A DNA stretch of 10,607 nt from DATBDM01 sp036269915 (GTDB lineage: Bacteria > Actinomycetota > Thermoleophilia > Solirubrobacterales > Solirubrobacteraceae), in the NCBI GenBank assembly GCA_036269915.1, contig DATBDM010000025.1:1-10607 (forward strand), written 5' to 3'. Numbering within the stretch: the first letter of the stretch is position 1; each line of letters opens with the position of its first letter. A model generated the notes under the pieces. The model had not been told where the DNA came from, did not search any database, and was given only the letters and a program-made list of their open reading frames with translations. Made by a program: the position numbers and the translations under genes. Of this stretch, positions 1 to 6,041 are shown piece by piece.

Positions 1-213
1 CCGTTCGCCGCGCAGGTCACCGCCGACGCCGCCGCCCGCAAGGGCATCGAGCAGGGCCTGCAGAAGGTCGAGGTCTTCGTGAAGGGCCCCGGCTCGGGCC
101 GCGAGACCGCGATCCGCTCGCTGCAGGCCGCCGGCCTCGAGGTCACCGGCGTGCGCGACGTCACCCCCCAGGCACACAACGGCTGCCGCCCCCGCAAGCG
201 GCGAAGGGTCTAA
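1..213 (+). CDS. rpsK: 30S ribosomal protein S11 (uS11), 3' part
   Basis: The window opens inside this gene in frame 1, and 70 residues plus a TAA stop are visible. uS11 is a small-subunit platform protein that contacts 16S rRNA near the E site. The visible part holds the conserved middle and C terminus: VTADAAARKGIEQG, then VKGPGSGRETAIRSL, the VTPQAHNGCRP segment, and the basic KRRRV end, all standard for the family. About 60 N-terminal residues are outside the window, judging from the usual length of around 130. Only 5 nt separate its stop from the rpsD start, so the two are almost certainly cotranscribed as part of the alpha operon. Nothing looks degraded; the missing start is an effect of the window edge. 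Confidence 0.97.
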   Translation, partial: PFAAQVTADAAARKGIEQGLQKVEVFVKGPGSGRETAIRSLQAAGLEVTGVRDVTPQAHNGCRPRKRRRV

Positions 214-218
214 TCACT

Positions 219-839
219 TTGGCTCGCGATACCTCCCCCCAGTGCAAGCAGTGCCGCCGCGAGGGACAGAAGCTGTTCCTCAAGGGCGAGCGCTGCCTGA
301 CCGACAAGTGCGGCGTCGAGCGCCGCTCCTACCCGCCCGGCGAGCACGGCCGCGCGCGGCAGAAGCAGTCCGAGTACCGCGTCCAGCTGCGTGAGAAGCA
401 GAAGGCCCGCCGCTACTACGGCGTGCTCGAGGCCCAGTTCCGCGGCTACTACGACAAGGCCTCGCGCCAGTCGGGGATCACCGGCGAGAACCTGCTCCGG
501 ATCCTCGAGTCGCGCTTCGACAACGTCCTCGTGCGGCTCGGCTTCGCGGCCTCCCGCCGCCAGGCGCGCCAGCTCATCCGCCACGGGCACTGGGCCGTCA
601 ACGGCCGCCGGGTGGACATCCCGAGCTACCAGGTCCGCGAGAACGACGTGATCACCTACCGGCCCGGCTCCGATGCCGAGCAGGTCATCCGCGACGCGAC
701 CGAGCTCGTGGCGCAGGTACCCGCGTGGCTGCAGGCCGATCACGATCAGCTCACCGCGAAGGTGCTGCGCAAGCCCGAGCGCGCGGAGATCGCGGCGCCG
801 GTGCAGGAGCAGCTCATCGTCGAGCTGTACTCGAAGTAG
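219..839 (+). CDS. rpsD: 30S ribosomal protein S4 (uS4), zinc-knuckle form
   Basis: 206 aa, the usual length. uS4 is a primary 16S rRNA binder that starts 30S assembly and in several bacteria represses its own operon. The TTG start at 219 is chosen because it gives the family N terminus (MARDTSPQCKQC) five bases after the rpsK stop; a weak GAAGGG (203-208) lies 10 nt upstream. Cys9, Cys12, Cys26 and Cys31 form the zinc-binding knuckle of C+ type S4, as in Thermus; Mycobacterium S4 lacks these cysteines. The S4 RNA-binding domain spans about residues 97-160 (ESRFDNVLVRLGF, ASRRQARQLIRHGH, VNGRRVDIPSY). The C terminus ends EQLIVELYSK, close to actinobacterial S4. A 96-nt spacer separates it from rpoA. 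Identification is secure; the zinc form is read from the cysteines only. Confidence 0.97.
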   Translation: MARDTSPQCKQCRREGQKLFLKGERCLTDKCGVERRSYPPGEHGRARQKQSEYRVQLREKQKARRYYGVLEAQFRGYYDKASRQSGITGENLLRILESRFDNVLVRLGFAASRRQARQLIRHGHWAVNGRRVDIPSYQVRENDVITYRPGSDAEQVIRDATELVAQVPAWLQADHDQLTAKVLRKPERAEIAAPVQEQLIVELYSK

Positions 840-853
840 CCGCCGAGCGCGAC

Positions 854-883
854 GCCGCGCGGGCCAGATACCCGCCGCGCGGC
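854..883 (+). promoter_or_regulatory. GC hairpin in the rpsD-rpoA spacer, followed by a C-rich tract
   Basis: GCCGCGCGG at 854-862 is perfectly complementary to CCGCGCGGC at 875-883, giving a 9-bp stem with a 12-nt loop. No T-run follows, so this is not a classical intrinsic terminator. It is followed by a G-poor, C-rich tract (20 of 27 bases are C at 891-917), a composition typical of Rho-loading RNA. The pair could attenuate or process the message between rpsD and rpoA, or could be an S4 autoregulatory site. Both roles are inference. The stem is visible, but very GC-rich DNA produces such stems by chance fairly often. Confidence 0.35.
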
Positions 884-935
884 GCGCCGCCGCCCGCCCC
901 GCCCGCTCCCCCTCCCGAACCACGTCAGGAACACG

Positions 936-1931
936 ATGCTCGACTTCCAGATCCCCCGAATCACCGCCGAGACGGTCGAGGACAACCGCGGCCAGTTCGT
1001 GGTCGAGCCTCTCGACCGCGGCTTCGGCTACACGTTCGGCAACTCGCTGCGCCGCGTGCTGCTCGCGTCGCTGGCCGGCGCGGCCGTCACCTCCGTCCGC
1101 ATCGAGGGCGTCGCGCACGAGTTCTCGACCGTCAAGGGCGTCACCGAGGACGTCACGGACATCGTCCTGAACCTCAAGGGCATCGTCTGCCGCATGCACT
1201 CGGACGCGACCGAGATCGAGGCCCCGCTGGTCGTCACCGGCCCGGGCGAGATCACCGCGCGCGACATCGACCTGCCCTCGGGCGTCGAGATCCTCAACCC
1301 GGACGCGCACATCGCCACGCTCGACAAGAAGACCAAGCTCGAGATGTACCTCACGATCGGGCGCGGCCGCGGCTACCGCCCGTCGGAGGACAACAAGTCC
1401 CCGGACCAGCCGATCGGCGTCATCCCGATCGACTCGATCTTCTCGCCGGTGCGCCGCGTGGCGTACTCGGTCGAGGGCGCGCGCGTCGGCCAGCGGACGG
1501 ACTTCGACAAGCTCACGCTCGACATCGAGACCGACGGCTCGATCGATCCCCAGGCCGCGCTGCGCGAGGCCGCGGAGATCCTGATCTCGTCGCTGTCGAT
1601 CTTCACCGACGAGGACCGCATCGAGGAGCTGCGCGCCGGCCCGGGCGGCATGCCGACGCTCGACAACGGCGCCGGCGGCCCGGGTGGCGCCGCGCTCGGC
1701 GGCCCCGCCGGCCGCGGCGGCGGCTCGCCGATGGACGACATCCTCATCGAGGAGCTCGAGCTCGGCGTGCGCTCGTACAACTGCCTCAAGCGTGCGGGCA
1801 TCCAGACGGTCGGCGACCTCGTGTCGAAGTCCGAGGGCGAGCTCGCGGCGATCCCGAACTTCGGCAAGAAGTCGATCGACGAGGTCATCGAGACGCTGAC
1901 GCAGCGCGGGCTGACGCTGCGCAACGACTAG
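936..1931 (+). CDS. rpoA: DNA-directed RNA polymerase subunit alpha
   Basis: 331 aa, near the family length (E. coli 329). The alpha dimer scaffolds assembly of beta and beta'; its C-terminal domain contacts UP-element DNA and activators. The ATG at 936 has AGGA at 927-930, five bases upstream. The N-terminal domain (about 1-232) begins MLDFQIPRITAETVED and carries the dimerisation segment GYTFGNSLRRVLLASL at 31-46. The C-terminal domain (about 266-331) contains GVRSYNCLKRAGI, where Arg279 and Asn282 match the DNA-contacting Arg265 and Asn268 of E. coli alpha, then PNFGKKSIDEV. Between them, residues 235-265 form a linker very rich in Gly and Ala, longer than the E. coli linker. The gene sits in the usual order between rpsD and rplQ, 14 nt before rplQ. 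Confidence 0.98.
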   Translation: MLDFQIPRITAETVEDNRGQFVVEPLDRGFGYTFGNSLRRVLLASLAGAAVTSVRIEGVAHEFSTVKGVTEDVTDIVLNLKGIVCRMHSDATEIEAPLVVTGPGEITARDIDLPSGVEILNPDAHIATLDKKTKLEMYLTIGRGRGYRPSEDNKSPDQPIGVIPIDSIFSPVRRVAYSVEGARVGQRTDFDKLTLDIETDGSIDPQAALREAAEILISSLSIFTDEDRIEELRAGPGGMPTLDNGAGGPGGAALGGPAGRGGGSPMDDILIEELELGVRSYNCLKRAGIQTVGDLVSKSEGELAAIPNFGKKSIDEVIETLTQRGLTLRND

Positions 1932-1945
1932 GATCTCTCGCTGCC

Positions 1946-2302
1946 ATGCGCCACCAGAAGACGCGACACAAGCTCTCTCGCGACGCCGCGCACCGCAAGG
2001 CGCTGCTCGCCAACCTCTGCATCGAGGTCATCGACCACGAGCGGATCAAGACGACGCAGGCCAAGGCCAAGGCGGTCAAGCCGGAGATCGAGAAGCTGAT
2101 CACGCTGGCGCGCAAGGGCGACCTGCACGCGCGCCGGCAGGCGATGTCGATCCTGCAGCACCCCGACAAGGGCATCGTCTACAAGCTGTTCGACGAGATC
2201 GCCCCGCGTTACGCCGAGCGTCCGGGTGGCTACACCCGGATCCTCAAGCTCGGTCCGCGTCCTTCGGACGCGACCGAGATGGTGTACCTGGAACTCGTCT
2301 AG
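1946..2302 (+). CDS. rplQ: 50S ribosomal protein L17 (bL17)
   Basis: 118 aa, matching the short core form of bL17. The protein binds 23S rRNA near the exit-tunnel side of the large subunit. The start at 1946 gives the invariant N terminus MRHQKTRHKLSRDAAHRKAL. The family segment follows: LIDHERIKTT-like VIDHERIKTTQAKAKAV, then the C-terminal RYAERPGGYTRILKLGPR and the final MVYLELV. AGGAT overlapping the rpoA stop (1930-1934) is a modest ribosome-binding site 11 nt before the ATG. The same frame is open far upstream of 1946, through the rpsD end and all of rpoA, but that stretch is out-of-frame shadow of those genes. It is the last ribosomal protein gene of the operon and is followed by truA after 15 nt. 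Confidence 0.97.
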   Translation: MRHQKTRHKLSRDAAHRKALLANLCIEVIDHERIKTTQAKAKAVKPEIEKLITLARKGDLHARRQAMSILQHPDKGIVYKLFDEIAPRYAERPGGYTRILKLGPRPSDATEMVYLELV

Positions 2303-2317
2303 GCCGCGGCGGCCCTG

Positions 2318-3037
2318 ATGGTCGCCCGGCTCACGCTCGAGTACGACGGAGCGCCGTTCGCCGGCTGGGCCGCGCAGCCTGGCCGACGGACGGTGGGCGG
2401 TGAGCTCGAGCGCGCGCTCTGCACCGTGCTGCGCCGCTCCGCGGTGCGGCTGACCGTCGCGGGCCGCACGGACCGCGGTGTCCATGCGCTCGGGCAGGTC
2501 GCCTCCTACGACGGCGAGCCGCCGCCGCTGCGCTCGGTCAACGCCGTGCTGCCGAAGGCGATCGCGGTCCTGGACGCGCGTGAGGCTCCGGACGGCTTCT
2601 CCGCCCGCCGCGACGCGCGCAGCCGCTCCTACCTCTACCGCGTGCTCGCGCGATCGGCGCCGTCGCCGTTCGAGCACGGCCGCGCGCTCTGGTGGCCGCA
2701 TAGGGTCGACGAGGCGGCGCTGCGCGCCTGCGCCGACGCCCTGGCCGGCACGCACGACTTCACGGCCTTCACCCCGACCGACACCTACCACCGGCGCTTC
2801 GAGCGCGACGTCCTCGCCGTCTCCTGGACACGTGCGGGCGACATCCTCGAGTTCCGCATCGAGGCCGACAGCTTCATGCGCCACATGAACCGTGTCCTGG
2901 TCGGAACGATGCTCGAGGTCGCCGGCGGCCGTCGCAGCCTGGAGAACTTCACCGCGCTGCTCGAGGGCCGCCCGCGCAGCGAGGCCGCAGCCACCGCACC
3001 CGCGCACGGCCTCTACCTGGCGTCGGTGCGCTACTGA
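2318..3037 (+). CDS. truA: tRNA pseudouridine(38-40) synthase TruA
   Basis: 239 aa; TruA isomerises uridines 38-40 in the anticodon arm of many tRNAs. The catalytic Asp is Asp52 in AGRTDRGVHALGQ, equivalent to Asp60 of E. coli. The N-terminal strand LTLEYDGAPFAGWAAQP and the later FTAFTPTD and FMRHMNRVLVGTMLEVAGGR segments are standard TruA signatures. The C terminus GLYLASVRY is also typical. The ATG at 2318 lies 15 nt after rplQ; no convincing Shine-Dalgarno is visible, so translation may depend on coupling. truA at the end of the rpoA-rplQ cluster is the usual actinobacterial arrangement. Its TGA is followed within two bases by the palindrome array at 3039, so that array lies in its 3' untranslated region. 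Confidence 0.96.
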   Translation: MVARLTLEYDGAPFAGWAAQPGRRTVGGELERALCTVLRRSAVRLTVAGRTDRGVHALGQVASYDGEPPPLRSVNAVLPKAIAVLDAREAPDGFSARRDARSRSYLYRVLARSAPSPFEHGRALWWPHRVDEAALRACADALAGTHDFTAFTPTDTYHRRFERDVLAVSWTRAGDILEFRIEADSFMRHMNRVLVGTMLEVAGGRRSLENFTALLEGRPRSEAAATAPAHGLYLASVRY

Positions 3038-3038
3038 A

Positions 3039-3113
3039 GGGGTCAGACCCCCTTTAGCTAATGAGGGTCTGACCCCGTTTAGGTAAAGGGGGTCAGACCC
3101 TCTTTAGGTTCAG
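3039..3113. repeat. Array of three 25-bp palindromic GGGTC-N-GACCC units (REP/BIME-like)
   Basis: Three 13-bp palindromes lie at 3039-3051 (GGGGTCAGACCCC), 3064-3076 (AGGGTCTGACCCC) and 3089-3101 (GGGGTCAGACCCT). Their central bases are 3045, 3070 and 3095, exactly 25 bp apart. The central base alternates A, T, A. Each core is followed on the + strand by STTTAGS or a close variant, and the two internal spacers are themselves near-palindromes: TTAGCTAA at 3054-3061 and TTTAGGTAAA at 3078-3087. Whole-array folding is possible in two exclusive ways. Copies 1 and 2 give a perfect 12-bp stem (3039-3050 with 3065-3076). Copies 2 and 3 give a 19-bp stem with one mismatch and a 2-nt loop (3063-3081 with 3084-3102). 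The spacers are far more AT-rich than the surroundings. It resembles extragenic palindromic (REP/BIME) elements placed just after a stop codon. It could equally be an operator array or a transcription attenuator. No transposase is nearby. Confidence 0.8.
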
Positions 3114-3156
3114 GCGGCGGCGATGCGCGGGACCGCGCTCCTGGCCTGACCGGCAC

Positions 3157-3162
3157 TATGCT
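3157..3162 (+). promoter_or_regulatory. Possible -10 element for surE
   Basis: TATGCT fits the actinobacterial TANNNT -10 pattern and ends 9 nt before the GTG start of surE. Transcription would then begin at or within a few bases of the start codon, giving a leaderless or nearly leaderless message, which agrees with the absence of a Shine-Dalgarno sequence upstream of the GTG. No good -35 hexamer is visible at 16-18 bp upstream. This is weak evidence on its own; the parallel element before ppa strengthens it. Confidence 0.35.
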
Positions 3163-3171
3163 CGGCAGCGC

Positions 3172-3993
3172 GTGCTGCGGGTCCTGCTCACCAACGACGA
3201 CGGCATCGACGCCGAGGGCCTGCTCGCCCTGCGCCGCGCGCTGGCGGCGCTCGACGACGTCGAGCTCGCCGTCGTCGCGCCGGACGGCAACCGCTCGGCG
3301 ACGGCGCGCTCGATCACCTTTCGGCGCCCCCTGTGGGTCACCGAGGTGCCGTTCGAGGACGGCAGCCACGGCTTCGCCTGCGACGGGACGCCGGTCGACT
3401 GCGTGCGCCTGGCCGCGCTCGGGCTGATCGACGGCTTCCAGCCCGACGTCGTGGTCGCCGGCATCAACCACGGCGCCAACCTCGGCGACGACATCACCTA
3501 CTCGGGCACGGTCGCCGCGGCGCTCGAGGGCGTCATGCTCGGCCTGCCGGCGGTCGCCGTCTCGCAGCAGTCCCAGACGGGCGAGATGGACTTCCGGCTC
3601 GGCCACGTCTTCGACTTCACGACCGCCGCCGCGTTCGCCGCCCGCGTCATCGACCAGCTCGACGACGTTCCGCTCCCCGAGGGGACGCTGCTCAACATCA
3701 ACGTGCCAGGCGGGACGCCCCGCGGCGTCGAGGTCGCGCGCCTGGGCAAGCGCATCTACCAGGACGAGCTGCTGCTGGTCGAGGAGGAGGACGGCCGCCG
3801 GCGCTTCCGGGTCTACGGCGACTCCCCGGTCCATGAGGACGAGCCCGGCACGGACCTCTCCGCGGTGGCGGAGGGCCGCATCGCGGTCACGCCGCTGCAC
3901 TTCGACCTGCTCGCCACGCAGGGGATCGACGACCTGCGCGCCTACGACCTCGCGCGGCTGCTGGGGCCGGCCGCGGAGGAAGTCTCCGAGTGA
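3172..3993 (+). CDS. surE: 5'/3'-nucleotidase SurE
   Basis: 273 aa. SurE is a metal-dependent phosphatase that removes phosphate from nucleoside monophosphates and is linked to stationary-phase survival. The metal site begins at the N terminus with LLTNDDGIDAEG (Asp9, Asp10). Ser42 in APDGNRSA and Asn99 in INHGANLGDDITYSGT supply the remaining conserved ligands, and GTPVDCVRLA is the expected substrate-side segment. The GTG at 3172 is chosen because it places the Asp-Asp pair at residues 9-10, as in other SurE proteins; there is no Shine-Dalgarno, and a possible -10 lies at 3157-3162. The final bases overlap the ligA start by four (GTGA), so surE and ligA are almost certainly one transcript with translational coupling. 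The palindrome array lies upstream, ending about 58 bp before the start. Confidence 0.95.
   Translation: MLRVLLTNDDGIDAEGLLALRRALAALDDVELAVVAPDGNRSATARSITFRRPLWVTEVPFEDGSHGFACDGTPVDCVRLAALGLIDGFQPDVVVAGINHGANLGDDITYSGTVAAALEGVMLGLPAVAVSQQSQTGEMDFRLGHVFDFTTAAAFAARVIDQLDDVPLPEGTLLNINVPGGTPRGVEVARLGKRIYQDELLLVEEEDGRRRFRVYGDSPVHEDEPGTDLSAVAEGRIAVTPLHFDLLATQGIDDLRAYDLARLLGPAAEEVSE
3975..3980 (+). promoter_or_regulatory. Strong Shine-Dalgarno for ligA inside the surE 3' end
   Basis: GGAGGA lies within the last codons of surE, nine bases before the GTG at 3990. It supports that GTG as the ligA start and shows ligA is translated from the surE message, with the surE stop and ligA start sharing GTGA. 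It is the clearest ribosome-binding site in the window. Confidence 0.75.
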
Positions 3994-6041
3994 GCGAGGC
4001 GCCCGCCACCGCCGTGAGCGAGCGGGCCGCCGAGCTGCGCGCCGAGCTCGAGGAGCACAACCGGCGCTACTACGTCCTCGACGACCCGATCATCGGCGAC
4101 GACGCCTACGACGCGCTGCTCGACGAGCTGCGGCGCATCGAGGCCGAGCACCCGGAGCTCGTCACGCCCGAGTCGCCGACGCAGCGGGTCGGCGGCACGC
4201 CGGTCTCCAAGCTGGCCAAGGTCACGCACCTGCAGCGGATGCTCTCGCTGGCCAACGCCCGCTCGGAGCAGGAGCTGCGCGCATGGGTCGCGCGGATGCG
4301 CGCGCACCTCGCGCGCGAGGGGATCGAGGACCCGGACCTCGCGTATGTCTGCGAGCCGAAGATCGACGGCCTGGCGATGTCGCTCGTGTACCGCGACGGC
4401 GAGCTCGAGCGCGGCGCCACCCGCGGCGACGGCGAGGTCGGCGAGGACGTCACCCACAACCTGCTCACGATCGCGGCGATTCCCCATCGCATCGAGGACG
4501 CGCCGCCGCTGATCGAGGTGCGCGGCGAGGTCTACATGTCGTTGAGCGACTTCACGGCGCTCAACGAGCGCCGCGCAGAGCAGGGGCTCTCGACGTTCAT
4601 GAACCCGCGCAACTCGGCCGCAGGCACCATCCGCCAGCTCGATCCGGCGCTCGCCGCCGAGCGCCCGCTCTCCTTCTGGGCCTACCAGGTGGGCGTCACC
4701 GAGGGCCTGCACTTCGCGGCGCACTCCGACGCCCTCGAGTGGCTGCGCGAGCACGGCTTCCCGGTCAACGGCGACATCCGCCGCTTCACCTCCGAGGACG
4801 AGGTCGTGGCCCAGTGCCTGCGCTGGCAGGAGCGCCGCGGCGCGCTCGACTTCGAGATCGACGGCGTCGTGGTCAAGGTCGACGACACCGAGCTGCAGCG
4901 CCGGCTCGGCGTCGTCGGGCGCGACCCGCGCTGGGCGATCGCGTGGAAGTTCCCGCCGACCACGGCGGTCACGCACCTGAACGAGATCCGCTGGAACGTC
5001 GGCAAGTTCGGCGACCTGCACCCGTTCGCCGAGCTCGAGCCGGTGCACGTCGGCGGCGTCACGGTCAAGCGCGCGACGCTGCACAACGAGGAGGACCTGG
5101 CGCGCAAGGACATCCGCGTGGGCGACGACGTGATCGTCCTGCGCGCCGGTGACGTCATCCCGCAGGTGCTCTCGCCGGCGCCGCACGCGGCCGAGCGCGC
5201 CGACCGCGCCGATCCGCCGCGCCCGCCGGAGCGCTGCCCGTTCTGCGACACGCCGACCGTCAAGGACGCGGGCGTCTTCACGCGCTGCCCCAACCGCGCC
5301 TGTCCGGAGCGCGGCTGGCAGCTGCTGGTCCACTACGCCTCGCGCGGGGCGATGGACATCGACGGCCTGGGGGAGAGGCAGGTCTGGCTGCTGCAGGAGC
5401 GCGGCCTCGTCCGCACGCCGGCGGACTTCTACCGGCTGACGGTCGGGCAGCTCGTCGAGCTCGAGGGCATCGGGCAGGTGAGCGCCGAGCGGCTCGTCGC
5501 CGCGATCGACGCCTCGCGCGACGTCCCGTTCGGCCGGCTGCTGTTCGCCGTCGGGATCGAGGGCGTCGGCTTCGTCACCGGCCGCAACCTCGCACTGCGC
5601 TTCCGCTCGATCGACGCGCTGCTCGCCGCCTCGCCGGAGGACATCGCCGAGACCCCGGGGATCGGCCCGGTCGTCGCCCGGCTGATCCACGACCAGCTGG
5701 CCGACGAGCAGATGCGCGCTCTGCTCGCCGACCTGCGCGGGCTCGGACTGCGGCTCGAGGAGGACGGACCGGCGCCAGGGGAGGGTCCGCTGCGCGATCA
5801 GACCTTCGTGCTCACCGGCACGCTGCCCGACCTCACGCGCGAGGAGGCGACCCAGCGCATCGAGGCGGCCGGCGGCAAGGTGACCTCCGCCGTCTCGCGC
5901 AAGACCTCCTACGTCGTGGCCGGCGACTCGCCGGGCGCAAAGCTCGCCCGCGCAGAGCAGCTCGGCGTCGCGGTGCTCGATGAGGACGGGCTCCTCGCGC
6001 TGCTCAACCAACCCGCCCCGCCGGCCGACGACAACGGGTGA
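3990..6041 (+). CDS. ligA: NAD+-dependent DNA ligase LigA
   Basis: 683 aa, full length. LigA seals nicks in replication and repair using NAD+. Domains in order: the Ia NAD+-binding region (about 10-75, with HNRRYYVLDDPIIGDDAYD); the adenylation domain with Lys124 in CEPKIDG as the AMP-accepting lysine, TRGDGEVGEDVT at 144-155 and NPRNSAAGTIRQLDP; the OB fold; a four-cysteine zinc finger (Cys416, Cys419, Cys433, Cys438); helix-hairpin-helix repeats (for example LEGIGQVSAERL at 491-502 and ETPGIGPVVARL at 554-565); and a C-terminal BRCT domain (about 600-672, with FVLTGTLPDLTREEA). The GTG start is supported by GGAGGA at 3975-3980 and by the GTGA overlap with surE. All catalytic residues are present. 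The stop overlaps the next start, so the amidase gene is probably cotranscribed. Confidence 0.98.
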   Translation: MSEAPATAVSERAAELRAELEEHNRRYYVLDDPIIGDDAYDALLDELRRIEAEHPELVTPESPTQRVGGTPVSKLAKVTHLQRMLSLANARSEQELRAWVARMRAHLAREGIEDPDLAYVCEPKIDGLAMSLVYRDGELERGATRGDGEVGEDVTHNLLTIAAIPHRIEDAPPLIEVRGEVYMSLSDFTALNERRAEQGLSTFMNPRNSAAGTIRQLDPALAAERPLSFWAYQVGVTEGLHFAAHSDALEWLREHGFPVNGDIRRFTSEDEVVAQCLRWQERRGALDFEIDGVVVKVDDTELQRRLGVVGRDPRWAIAWKFPPTTAVTHLNEIRWNVGKFGDLHPFAELEPVHVGGVTVKRATLHNEEDLARKDIRVGDDVIVLRAGDVIPQVLSPAPHAAERADRADPPRPPERCPFCDTPTVKDAGVFTRCPNRACPERGWQLLVHYASRGAMDIDGLGERQVWLLQERGLVRTPADFYRLTVGQLVELEGIGQVSAERLVAAIDASRDVPFGRLLFAVGIEGVGFVTGRNLALRFRSIDALLAASPEDIAETPGIGPVVARLIHDQLADEQMRALLADLRGLGLRLEEDGPAPGEGPLRDQTFVLTGTLPDLTREEATQRIEAAGGKVTSAVSRKTSYVVAGDSPGAKLARAEQLGVAVLDEDGLLALLNQPAPPADDNG

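Noticed and set aside
725..1945. Extended N terminus for L17 through an open frame starting at 725
   Set aside because: The upstream part overlaps rpsD and rpoA out of frame and is Arg/Ala low complexity; L17 proteins begin MRHxK at 1946.
3039..3055. Unit 1 as a standard intrinsic terminator for truA
   Set aside because: The single-unit stem is only 5 bp with a 3-nt loop and is followed by just three Ts. Termination by the whole array remains possible but is not shown.
3039..3113. The palindromes as a short CRISPR array
   Set aside because: The cores are only 13 bp, the spacers are about 12 bp and resemble each other, and no cas gene is present.
3942..6011. A 689-codon open frame antisense to ligA, and a 578-codon one at 5909-7645
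   Set aside because: The predicted proteins are low-complexity (Arg, Ala, Asp, Val, Leu) with no recognisable motifs, and they mirror the high-GC third positions of the + strand genes. They are shadows of ligA and the amidase.
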